A DNA stretch of 64,000 nt from Gemmatimonadota bacterium. Lineage in GTDB: Bacteria; Gemmatimonadota; Gemmatimonadetes; Gemmatimonadales; Gemmatimonadaceae. The notes below the pieces were generated by a model that was not told the DNA's origin, ran no database searches, and worked only from the letters and a program-made list of their open reading frames with translations. Made by a program: the position numbers and the translations under genes. This document shows positions 26,119-32,757 of the stretch, one piece after another. The stretch spans positions 248,001 through 312,000 of the forward strand of contig JAQBPX010000014.1 in assembly GCA_028287305.1 (NCBI GenBank), in the 5' to 3' direction. The stretch's first letter is position 1. Every line of letters starts with the position of its first letter.

Positions 26119-26915
26119 CCCACGGCTCCTGCGAGTTCGGGTGAATGACAGGCCGCTTCCCAGCGGCGGATGACCTCGGCGTTCCGCAGGACGCCGCGGC
26201 CGAGATCGACGTGCTGCAGCTCGCGCTCGATGGCGGCGGCGATGTCCGGGCGCTCGGCAATCCAGCGCTCGGCCAGGGCGAGGCGTTCGACGCCGAGGCG
26301 GAACTCGCGGCGCTCCTCGAGCGCATCGTGCGCGACCTGCCCCTCCGTGACCGACACGGCGGCCACCGCGCCGCCAGCGCGCGGCCGCCCAAGGCCAAGC
26401 GCGCCGGCAGGCGCCGGGGGAGTAGCTGTGTGCTCCGTAGGAGCACAGCTACTACCCTCTGTAGTACTCTGTGAAAGCCCAGCTTTGTGGTTGGCGTCCT
26501 GCTTCGATAGCTGAGCTTTACCTGAGCTTCCCCTAGGCTTTCGCTGAGCTTTACCTGAGCTATCGGGCGCGGACGGCGCGGCCTTGCGTGGACGTCCACC
26601 CTGCGCGCCGCGGAGCTGGTAGCTCTCGTGCTTCGCCAGCTGCCGATCGTAGAGGGCCAGTAGCCAGTCGCAGCGCAGTCGGCCGGTCAGGCCGCAGGGG
26701 ACGAAGTGCGACCGCACGAAGGGCAGCAGACGCTTCCACTTCGCGCCCAGGGCTCGCTCCATTGCGTGCGGCGAATCGAGGATCGTGCACGGCTCGGCAT
26801 CGGCCCACGCGAGCCGGCAGAGACGCATGAGCGCCCCTTCTTCCTCCATCGAGAGCGCGCGCGTGCGCAGCTCCCATTCGTCCACGTCGTACGGAAACCA
26901 TGGGAGGCTGGTCAT
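26115..26915 (-). CDS. DUF1376-type phage replication protein
   Basis: A 266-residue protein from ATG 26915. Residues 1-90 match the DUF1376 pattern: MTSLPWFPYDVDEWELRTRALSMEEEGALMRL, then AWADAEPCTILDS, a winged-helix-like domain of phage replication initiators and organisers. A basic, Ser/Gly-rich linker (~115-165) and a C-terminal helical domain (ERLALAERWIAERPDIAAAIERE) follow. It probably acts at the phage origin or in helicase loading. The linker DNA is AT-richer than its surroundings (26,430-26,540). Confidence 0.72.
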   Translation of the reverse strand: MTSLPWFPYDVDEWELRTRALSMEEEGALMRLCRLAWADAEPCTILDSPHAMERALGAKWKRLLPFVRSHFVPCGLTGRLRCDWLLALYDRQLAKHESYQLRGAQGGRPRKAAPSAPDSSGKAQRKPRGSSGKAQLSKQDANHKAGLSQSTTEGSSCAPTEHTATPPAPAGALGLGRPRAGGAVAAVSVTEGQVAHDALEERREFRLGVERLALAERWIAERPDIAAAIERELQHVDLGRGVLRNAEVIRRWEAACHSPELAGAVG

Positions 26916-27196
26916 CCAGTCCCTCCGCGTCCCGCGAGCGTCGAGTTGCGTTGCGCACCCTTCGACGCGGGCCGCCCGCGCTTCTTCTTGGCGGTCGGCT
27001 TGGGTGTTGATGGGGCGAGGGACTGGTAGGTGCGGTCGCGCAGGTCCACGCCGGCGTCGGCCGCGATCGCGCGGACCCGCGCCTCGCAGTCGGTGCAGAT
27101 CTCGTAGCCGTAGACCTTGAGCTCGCGAGTGCCACCGCACTGGAGCTGGCACGCCTTGAACACCTTCTCGTAGCGCGGCGCGTCCATCCCGCTCAT
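26912..27196 (-). CDS. Phage hypothetical zinc-type protein with AT-hook-like tail
   Basis: A 94-residue protein. ATG 27196 overlaps the TGA of the small upstream gene, so I preferred it to an ATG 15 bases earlier. CQLQCGG and YEICTDCEARV provide two Cys pairs, a likely zinc site, and the tail TAKKKRGRPASKG contains the GRP core of an AT-hook. Probably nucleic-acid binding; role unknown. Confidence 0.6.
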   Translation of the reverse strand: MSGMDAPRYEKVFKACQLQCGGTRELKVYGYEICTDCEARVRAIAADAGVDLRDRTYQSLAPSTPKPTAKKKRGRPASKGAQRNSTLAGRGGTG

Positions 27197-27360
27197 GGGC
27201 GTCGCCCGCACACGTGCACGGGGGGCAGCGTGTCGCCGATCGTGATGTGGATCGTGTCGGTGGCGCAGCGCGCGGTAGGCGCGGTGTTATCCCGACAGCT
27301 GGCCGTGGCGAGCGTGAGGAACACCGCGCCGGCGAGCGCCAGGAGGAAGCGGCGCGTCAT
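27193..27360 (-). CDS. Very small secreted or lipid-anchored protein
   Basis: A 55-residue gene between two ATGA overlaps (start ATG 27360). The product begins MTRRFLLALAGAVFLTLATASC, a signal peptide with a cysteine at residue 22 in a weak lipobox (TASC), then a short mature part with CATDTIHITIGDTLPPVHVCG. Two further cysteines suggest a disulfide. No family recognised. The double overlap argues strongly that it is a real gene. Confidence 0.7.
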   Translation of the reverse strand: MTRRFLLALAGAVFLTLATASCRDNTAPTARCATDTIHITIGDTLPPVHVCGRRP

Positions 27361-27887
27361 CGCGTCACCCCACGGCAGGGATCACACGAGAGCGTGCGCG
27401 GCCCCTGTGGGATGAACTCGCGGTGGCAGTCGCGGCAGACCTTCGGCTTGAACACCGGCCGCTCGAGCCGCGGACCTCGCACCCGGCGCGGTGTCGCTTC
27501 TGGACGTGGGACCAGGGGCCGTGCGGGCGGCGCATCGGGGAACACGCGCACGATCGTGCGAGGGACCGGCTCGACTACGGGCGCCGGACGCACGGAGACC
27601 GGCGCCAGCGCGCTCCGCTGGAAGCGCGCCGGCGGGACCGGCGAGACGGCCGGCGGAAGCTGGCGCGTGGGCAGTTCGTCGGGGTGCAACGTGCGCGGCT
27701 TGGCGGTGCGCTCGCAGGTGGGGCAGCGCAGGCGCTCCCGCTGCACGGCGTCGAGCGTCGTGACCAGCAGGGCGCCACACCCCGTGCGTCGTGGGTGCGC
27801 GTCGCTCACCACGCACAGCGCCGCCGCGGGGGGCGTGTACGACCGCGCGCGCGCAGTGGTGGTGCCGGATCCGGCGGTGCGCGTCAT
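27357..27887 (-). CDS. Phage zinc-finger protein with proline-rich linker
   Basis: A 176-residue protein from ATG 27887. An N-terminal cluster (GCGALL, then RLRCPTCERT) and a C-terminal CRDCHREFIPQGPRTLSCDPCRG each look like a zinc site, the second resembling the Zn ribbons that accompany phage nucleases. The ~70 residues between are Pro/Arg-rich and probably disordered. A palindrome copy lies 12 bp inside the start, encoding AGSG. Function unknown. Confidence 0.6.
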   Translation of the reverse strand: MTRTAGSGTTTARARSYTPPAAALCVVSDAHPRRTGCGALLVTTLDAVQRERLRCPTCERTAKPRTLHPDELPTRQLPPAVSPVPPARFQRSALAPVSVRPAPVVEPVPRTIVRVFPDAPPARPLVPRPEATPRRVRGPRLERPVFKPKVCRDCHREFIPQGPRTLSCDPCRGVTR

Positions 27888-28075
27888 GCGACCCCCCGGC
27901 GGCGCGGCTGGACCCCAGCCTTCCGACGGCGAGCCGCCTCGGCGAGCCGCACGCAGGTGCGACAGCGGCGCTTGCCGCCCGTCGCCTGGCCGGGTTTCCG
28001 AACCCAGGAGACGTTGTCGCCGTCGAGGACGTGGCCTCGCTGGCAGGTGTGCGACGTGCCCGTCTTCTGCGGCAC
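27884..28075 (-). CDS. Small zinc-ribbon protein, first gene of the phage operon
   Basis: A 63-residue protein from GTG 28075. CQRGHVLDGDNVSWV, followed by KRRCRTCVRLAEA, is the CxxGH...CRxC zinc module seen in HNH-nuclease-associated phage proteins, but no HNH catalytic part follows. The stop overlaps the next start. It starts only 43 bp inside the prophage from the comM fragment, leaving little room for its own promoter. Confidence 0.62.
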   Translation of the reverse strand: MPQKTGTSHTCQRGHVLDGDNVSWVRKPGQATGGKRRCRTCVRLAEAARRRKAGVQPRRRGVA

Positions 28076-28111
28076 GTCGAGCCGCCGGACGATCAGCCGT
28101 CCCGCGGTTGC

Positions 28112-28140
28112 GGATTGTTTATGTCGCGGGCGACAGGTTG
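28112..28140. other. Prophage-chromosome junction (attachment site) in comM
   Basis: The comM reading frame follows the family up to NLSPA (about 28,124-28,135) and then diverges to a stop, where a normal comM would read NLSPAD-x-RKEG. The break marks one prophage end. The crossover core probably lies in the CGCGGGCGACAGGTTG stretch (28,126-28,141), where host identity begins. The other att site lies beyond base 1. Confidence 0.65.
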
Positions 28141-28337
28141 ATCGTGATCCGCCGCGAGGGGCACTCGAGCCCCGAATTCCCGAGCGCGGCCCTCACGCGC
28201 TCGCACGATTCCTTCACCGCGCTCGACGCGAGCCCCACCACCGTCCACTTGGGCAAGCCGTTGGAGACGTCCACCTCGACGATGACGTCGACGGCGTCGA
28301 TCCCGAGCACGGCAGCGGAGTTCACGGCGGCGAGCAT
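28119..28337 (-). pseudogene. comM: comM (yifB family) fragment truncated by prophage
   Basis: 72 codons from ATG 28337: [21 protein letters not shown], then [46 protein letters not shown] and stop. This is the N-terminal fold of ComM, a Mg-chelatase-like helicase that helps branch migration in natural transformation. The AAA+ part is absent. Full-length ComM is about 500 residues, so the gene is inactivated unless the prophage excises precisely. comM is already known as an insertion hotspot for AbaR islands in Acinetobacter. Confidence 0.85.
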
Positions 28338-28500
28338 GGGCGCAATGTCTTTCGCTCCGGGCCTGGTGCGTCAGCGATTCATTGCGTGGTGGACTGAAAC
28401 AACCAAACAGCAACTGCCTTGAGCCACGGGTTTCACGGGCGCGCTGCGCGCGCGACACCGGCATCATGAAGGGCACTCATGACTCCAATGTGAACAATCA

Positions 28501-28523
28501 GTGCATGGAATTATTAAATGCAC
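28501..28523. promoter_or_regulatory. AT-rich inverted repeat between comM and the GNAT gene
   Basis: GTGCAT (28501-28506) and ATGCAC (28518-28523) are inverted around an AT-rich 11-bp spacer (GGAATTATTAA) in an otherwise GC-rich region with divergent genes. It is a candidate operator or promoter element. Confidence 0.45.
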
Positions 28524-28567
28524 GCGAGACCATTCGTGTCCGCCGCGTAGCGGCGTTAGTGTTATTC

Positions 28568-29101
28568 GTGATCACCATCTCCCGCGCCTCCCCCGCCAAC
28601 GCCGAGCCGATCTACCAGCTCATGGTCGACGCGGGCAAGCACATGCACGACACGCGCGGCTTCGACAACTGGGACCCTCCACCGATCACCCTCGAGCAAC
28701 TCCGCGCCGACACGCTCGAGCGCACGGTGCTGATGGCCCACACCCCCGAGGGTGAACTGGTCGGCACCATCACCCTCGGCGAGTCCTACCCCTACACCTT
28801 CGACCCCGACCTCGACGCCGGCCACTTCACCTGGGTCGCCCCGCGCGACGCCGACGCCGTCTACGTCAATCGCCTCGCCATCGCGCCCAGCTTCCAGGGC
28901 GCGGGGCTCGGCCGCCAGCTCATGCACGAGGCCGACCTCGAAGCCCAACGCCGCCACGCCCCCGCCGTCCGCCTCGAGTGCAATTACCGCAACGGCCCCC
29001 TCGTGAAATGGTACCAGGACCTCGGCTTCTCCCTCCGCAGCACCCGCACCCGCGGCCCCCGCGAGCTGGCAATACTGGAAAAGGTGCTCGGCCCGCCTTA
29101 A
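28568..29101 (+). CDS. GNAT family N-acetyltransferase
   Basis: A 177-residue protein. I chose GTG 28568, giving MITISRASPANAEPIYQLM, because this is the normal GNAT start (I-x-I-x-x-A-x-x-x-D/N-A-x-x-I); a longer frame from 28382 adds an unrelated extension that looks like a signal peptide only by chance. The acetyl-CoA loop is LAIAPSFQGAGLGRQLM (Q/R-x-x-G-x-G/A), and the end has the usual NGPLVKWYQDLGF. Substrate unknown. TAGTGT five bases before GTG is a possible leaderless-type -10. Confidence 0.82.
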   Translation: MITISRASPANAEPIYQLMVDAGKHMHDTRGFDNWDPPPITLEQLRADTLERTVLMAHTPEGELVGTITLGESYPYTFDPDLDAGHFTWVAPRDADAVYVNRLAIAPSFQGAGLGRQLMHEADLEAQRRHAPAVRLECNYRNGPLVKWYQDLGFSLRSTRTRGPRELAILEKVLGPP

Positions 29102-29150
29102 CGTGAGAATCCGACGGGCGTCACACCCCCCGGACCCTACTGGAGAACGC

Positions 29151-29975
29151 ATGCGCCGCATCGCCCTGATCCCGCTGGCCCTCGCCGTCTTCGCGGCCGG
29201 CTGCGCCAGCGACAAGACCGTCGCTCCCGCCACCACCGCCCTCGACGAGCTCGCCCTCTACGGCGACGCCGCCCTCGGTACCGGCCCGGCCACGCTCGGA
29301 CCCGGACTCGATGAGGTGCCCCTCGCCGACCGGCTGCCCTCGACCCTCGCGCTCACCGACGCGCAGAAGGCGTCGATCAAGGGATTCGAGGACGCCTTCC
29401 GCACGGCGACCGCCGCCGACCGCGAGGCGCTGGACGCCATCGTGAAGCAGGCGCGCGAGGCGCAGAAGGCCGGCAAGAGCCGCAGCGACATCCAGGCGAT
29501 CCTCCAGACGGGCGCCGACTATCGCGATCACATCCAGGCCGCGGAGGTCACGCTCAAGGGGCAGATCACTGGCGTGCTCACGGCCGACCAGAAGGCCTGG
29601 ATCGCCTCGCATGCGCCCGGTCGCTGCGACCGCTCCTCCGTCATCCCGCTCACCGACGCGCAGAAGCAGCAGATCCGCGCGCTCACCGATGCTTTCGACG
29701 CAGCCAACAAGGCGGACCTCGCCAGCGTGAAGGCGACCTTCGAGCAGGCACGCGCCGCGAAGAAGGCCGGCAAGAGCGACGCTGAAGTGAAGGCGATCCT
29801 CGATGGCGCGAAGGACGCCGTCGCGCGACTCGAGGCCAACCGCAAGACGCTTCGCACGCAGCTCGACGCCGTGCTCACCGACGCGCAGAAGGCGTCGGGA
29901 TGCCCGCCGTTCGGTCCGGGCGGGCCAGGTGGGCAGAACGGTCCCATGGGCCCCGGCGGTCCCGGCCGCCCGTAG
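29151..29975 (+). CDS. Lipoprotein with duplicated LTxxQ (Spy/CpxP-like) domain
   Basis: A 274-residue protein from ATG 29151, with GGAG nine bases upstream. Lipoprotein signal: MRRIALIPLALAVFAAGC (lipobox AAGC, Cys18). Two similar helical units follow, each opening and closing with LTDAQK or LTADQK: about residues 67-160 and 168-255. The LT-x-x-Q motif is that of periplasmic Spy/CpxP-type chaperones and metal sensors. Each unit has QAREAQKAGKS or QARAAKKAGKS. The tail is Gly/Pro-rich (GPGGPGGQNGPMGPGGPG). Inference: a periplasmic stress chaperone. Confidence 0.75.
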   Translation: MRRIALIPLALAVFAAGCASDKTVAPATTALDELALYGDAALGTGPATLGPGLDEVPLADRLPSTLALTDAQKASIKGFEDAFRTATAADREALDAIVKQAREAQKAGKSRSDIQAILQTGADYRDHIQAAEVTLKGQITGVLTADQKAWIASHAPGRCDRSSVIPLTDAQKQQIRALTDAFDAANKADLASVKATFEQARAAKKAGKSDAEVKAILDGAKDAVARLEANRKTLRTQLDAVLTDAQKASGCPPFGPGGPGGQNGPMGPGGPGRP

Positions 29976-29999
29976 TCCTTACGGCGCCAATCGGGACAG

Positions 30000-30920
30000 C
30001 TAGCGCGGAGGCAGCGCGCGAGTCTCCCCGTGCTTCAGCACCCACAGTGCTGGCGCGGGGAGGCTTTCTTTTTCCCATAGCTCGCGCATCAGGCGCGGCG
30101 GCTCGTCCATCGGCTCGTCGGTGAGCTTGAACGTTCCCCAGTGCACCGCGAGCATGGGCACCGCCACGCCATCGGCGAGCGCGCGATACGCGATCATCGC
30201 GTCGTCCGGGTTCATGTGCACCACCTTCATGAACCAGCGCGGGTTGTACGCGCCGATGGGAATCACCAGCAGGTCGAAGGGTCCGAAGCGCTCCCGGATC
30301 TTCGCGAACTCCGGATGCAGTCCGGTGTCCCCCGCGAAGTAGACGTTCGCCTCCGCGGTTCGCAGCGTGAATCCCGACCAGAGCGTCTCGTTGCGATCGA
30401 ACAGCCCGCGCGCGCTGAAGTGCTGCGCTGGCGTGCACCCCACGTGCACGTTGCCGTTCGGTGTCGCGATTGCCCGCGCGTCCCACCACGCCATCTCCGT
30501 CACGTTGCGCGCGCCGAGTGCGTGCAGTGGCGCCGCGAGCCCGAGGCTCGTGACCCACTGCGCGTCGGGATGGCGCCGTGCAAGCGCGCGTATGGAGGTT
30601 TCGTCGAAGTGGTCGTAGTGATTGTGCGTCACCACGATCACGTCGATCGGCGGCAGCTCCTCGATGCCGACCGGCGGCGCCACCCATCGCTTCGGCCCGG
30701 CGAACGCCACCGGCGACGCGCGCTCCGAGAACATCGGGTCGAGCAGCACGTTCACCAGGCCGAGCTGCAGCAGCGTGGTGGAGTGCCCGAGCCACGTGGC
30801 ATTCACCACCCCACGCTCGGCGCGCGGACGGGAGAACTCCGGTCGCACGAGCGGAAACACGCCCGGGTCGGGCTGCTTCGGCACGCCGTTGCGCCTCCGC
30901 TGCCACTGCCAGCGCCACAT
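30000..30920 (-). CDS. MBL-fold metal-dependent hydrolase, NAPE-PLD/UlaG-like
   Basis: A 306-residue protein from ATG 30920. Metallo-beta-lactamase motifs: VVTHNHYDHFDE (HxHxDH), VYFAGDTGLHPEF, a QHFSARG and a late AVHWGTFKLTDEP. WLGHSTTLLQLG is the usual early strand. Family members often begin with a FxNPWP segment; here RFTNPWPDSQLRG precedes the ATG in frame, and a CTG at 30974 overlapping the previous stop (CTGA) may be the true start. Substrate unknown (a phospholipid or lactone in relatives). Confidence 0.82.
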   Translation of the reverse strand: MWRWQWQRRRNGVPKQPDPGVFPLVRPEFSRPRAERGVVNATWLGHSTTLLQLGLVNVLLDPMFSERASPVAFAGPKRWVAPPVGIEELPPIDVIVVTHNHYDHFDETSIRALARRHPDAQWVTSLGLAAPLHALGARNVTEMAWWDARAIATPNGNVHVGCTPAQHFSARGLFDRNETLWSGFTLRTAEANVYFAGDTGLHPEFAKIRERFGPFDLLVIPIGAYNPRWFMKVVHMNPDDAMIAYRALADGVAVPMLAVHWGTFKLTDEPMDEPPRLMRELWEKESLPAPALWVLKHGETRALPPR

Positions 30921-30970
30921 TGCGGAGAAACCGCGCAGCTGGCTGTCCGGCCACGGGTTGGTGAAGCGCG

Positions 30971-31144
30971 TCAGTCGCCCACCTCGCGCAGCGACTTCAC
31001 CTTGACGGTGAGCCCCTGCTGGGCCTTCGCGCCGGTGCGCACCATCTCGCGCACCGCCGCGGTCGTGATCTTCGCGAAGTCTGCCGCCGGCTCTGCGTCG
31101 CCCTCCACCCAGAGCCGCAGCTCGAGCTCGATCGCCTTCTTCAT
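30971..31144 (-). CDS. Small conserved-looking hypothetical protein
   Basis: A 57-residue protein, MKKAIELELRLWVEGDAEP, then FAKITTAAVREMVRTGAKAQQGLTVKVKSLREVGD, acidic at the start and basic later, with a clear strand-helix-strand look. Start ATG 31144; stop TGA 30971, touching the possible CTG start of the hydrolase gene. No function recognised. Confidence 0.65.
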   Translation of the reverse strand: MKKAIELELRLWVEGDAEPAADFAKITTAAVREMVRTGAKAQQGLTVKVKSLREVGD

Positions 31145-31153
31145 GCAGCCACG

Positions 31154-32020
31154 TTATCGCCCTGACTCGGCCGCGTCGAGGGGCACCCACTGCCCGTTCC
31201 GTCGCACCTCGATGCGCATCACGGGGTGGATCTCCCACAGCGTGCCGCGCGTCTTGCCGAGTTGCTCGGGGTGCTCCGGGTCGTAGAAGAGCCACCCGCT
31301 GATCCGCACGAGCTCCCCCCGCTGCGACAGGTGCCCGATGCGATTGAGCGTCCAGTACGGGTGGAGCGCCCGCGACGCAGGCGTCGGCTCGACCACGATC
31401 GAGTTCGAGCGGTCGCGACCCGGCATGGGCGACAGCCACACGTGCCAGTCGCGAAAGCCCGCGTCGGCACCATGGCAGTTCGTGGATTCAGGACCCGACT
31501 GCTTGCCGCCCGCCAGGTATCCCTCGATCGAGATCGGCACGCCCTCGTACCGCGCGACGTCGCGCATCTCGTCGCGGGACCAGCGCTCGCGGTGGCGTCG
31601 CTGCGTGGTCGCCGGCCACGGGAGCGCGAGCACGGTGTCGATCGGCACCGGCTGCCACGCGGCAGTGTCGCTGCGGTTCTTGAGCGCGTTCATGTCCGGG
31701 TCGCCGCCGTCGCCGTTGGCCGGACAGCCCTCGAAGCCGGGCGACACCGGCGCCTGTCGCCGCATGGCGAACACGCGAGCGCTCGGGAGTGCGGGCGTGG
31801 TCTCGAGCCGTGGCGTTGCAACGACTGCCGCCCGCGACGCAGGCGCTGGAGCCCCCGCCACGTCTCGCCGCGGCGCAGAAGGAGCCGGCGGCAATCCGCG
31901 CAGCGGCTCGTTCGCGATGCGGCGCGGCTGGAGGATCAGCCACAGCGCCGCGAGCATGATGATGATGACCAGGCAACCCGCGAGCGCCCCGAGTGCGGCG
32001 CTGCCGCGGCGTAGGATCAT
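31154..32020 (-). CDS. Membrane-anchored hypothetical protein
   Basis: A 288-residue protein from ATG 32020. One N-terminal transmembrane segment (residues 8-31, ALGALAGCLVIIIMLAALWLIL), a disordered Pro/Ala-rich linker to ~90, and a soluble domain at 110-285 with DVARYEGVPISIEGYLAGGKQSG, then DWHVWLSPMPG and VRISGWLFYDPEHPEQLG. The soluble part looks like an OB-fold-like surface domain, facing the periplasm by topology. Function unknown. Confidence 0.7.
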   Translation of the reverse strand: MILRRGSAALGALAGCLVIIIMLAALWLILQPRRIANEPLRGLPPAPSAPRRDVAGAPAPASRAAVVATPRLETTPALPSARVFAMRRQAPVSPGFEGCPANGDGGDPDMNALKNRSDTAAWQPVPIDTVLALPWPATTQRRHRERWSRDEMRDVARYEGVPISIEGYLAGGKQSGPESTNCHGADAGFRDWHVWLSPMPGRDRSNSIVVEPTPASRALHPYWTLNRIGHLSQRGELVRISGWLFYDPEHPEQLGKTRGTLWEIHPVMRIEVRRNGQWVPLDAAESGR

Positions 32021-32043
32021 CCGCCTAATCTCGCACCGCCGTC

Positions 32044-32064
32044 GTCCTGAGCGAAGCGAGGGAC
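32044..32064. repeat. Short dispersed-type repeat CCTGAGCGAAGCGAGGGA
   Basis: This sequence, in the gap between two minus-strand genes, matches a widespread intergenic repeat type (TCCTGAGCGAAGCGAAGGA) seen in several soil-bacterial phyla. The ends (TCC...GGA) can pair. Only one copy was seen in this window. Confidence 0.55.
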
Positions 32065-32084
32065 CTGCCGTACCTCAGTCCGAC

Positions 32085-32360
32085 CTACGCCCCGATCCGG
32101 CGCCGGTTCTCCCGCGCCCCATTGGCCACGCCCATGGCGACCGAGACGCCGAACAGCAGTGCCGTCCCGCCCCCCACGATCGGAAGCAGCCACACCACCG
32201 GCCCCGCCAGCAACGCCGCCGCCACGCCCGCGATGATGGGAGCCTTGAGGGTCTGCGCCGCCTCCACGTACCGGAGCCGCTCTTCCGTGAAACGGCGCGA
32301 CATGAGGTAGCCGAACGTGGTGATCGCCAGGGTGACCACCAAACCGATGAATCCGAACAT
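32085..32360 (-). CDS. Small membrane protein
   Basis: A 91-residue protein. ATG 32360 has GGGAG five bases upstream on the minus strand, which decided the start over an in-frame GTG at 32372. Three hydrophobic segments: MFGFIGLVVTLAITTFGYLM, PIIAGVAAALLAGPVVWLL and GGTALLFGVSVAMGVA. Function unknown. Confidence 0.65.
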   Translation of the reverse strand: MFGFIGLVVTLAITTFGYLMSRRFTEERLRYVEAAQTLKAPIIAGVAAALLAGPVVWLLPIVGGGTALLFGVSVAMGVANGARENRRRIGA

Positions 32361-32442
32361 GTATGCTCCCACTGGGTGACGGGTTTCCCTACGGGCTGGA
32401 GCCCTCGCGGTTTCACCTCCCGCAATCTACCTTTTCCCCGTC

Positions 32443-32757
32443 ATGTTCACCCTCCGGATCGTCCGCCACGACCGCCACGACCAGGTGCTCGCCGAGTGCG
32501 AGAGCAGCTGCGTGCCGCATCGCGGCGAGGTGCTCCAGCTCGACACGGTGGACGCCCGCGGCGACCAGGTCCGCCCCAGCACCATGTGGCGCATCGTCGC
32601 CGTCACCCTGCACGTCCCCTCGCTCCACTCGTCCTCACCCGGCGACGGCTCCCCGCTCCAGGTGAAGCTCGTGGAAGTCGCCGTGCTGCCCGACGTCGCG
32701 CTCTCCACCGAATACGCGGCCAAGGCGCAGGAGATCCTATCCGAATCCCGGATGTGA
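32443..32757 (+). CDS. Hypothetical protein coupled to kinase gene
   Basis: A 104-residue protein, MFTLRIVRHDRHDQVLAECESS, then HRGEVLQLDTVDARGDQ, MWRIVAVTLHVPS and VKLVEVAVLPD, a beta-rich pattern. Its TGA (32755-32757) overlaps a GTG that begins the kinase gene, so the two are probably translated together. No family recognised. Confidence 0.65.
   Translation: MFTLRIVRHDRHDQVLAECESSCVPHRGEVLQLDTVDARGDQVRPSTMWRIVAVTLHVPSLHSSSPGDGSPLQVKLVEVAVLPDVALSTEYAAKAQEILSESRM

Larger units (their letters stand above)
1245..27875. repeat. Dispersed 12-bp palindrome GCCGGATCCGGC, prophage-specific
   Basis: Exact copies start at 1245, 3844, 5016, 7103, 9459, 15165, 17097, 21070, 22542, 24418, 25847 and 27864. 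One-mismatch copies start at 3427, 11138, 11459, 12680 and 20695. The site is self-complementary, so it has no orientation. In coding regions it is read as PDP, AGSG or RIR, that is in all three phases, so selection appears to act on DNA rather than protein. One copy (21070-21081) is intergenic, 24 bp upstream of the TerS start. Several others sit within 40 bp of a gene start or stop. I found no exact copy between 28,119 and 64,000. Confidence 0.85.

Noticed and set aside
28382-28567. N-terminal extension with apparent signal peptide on the GNAT protein
   Set aside because: The family start motif begins at GTG 28568; the extension covers the AT-rich promoter region and a cytoplasmic GNAT would not need export.
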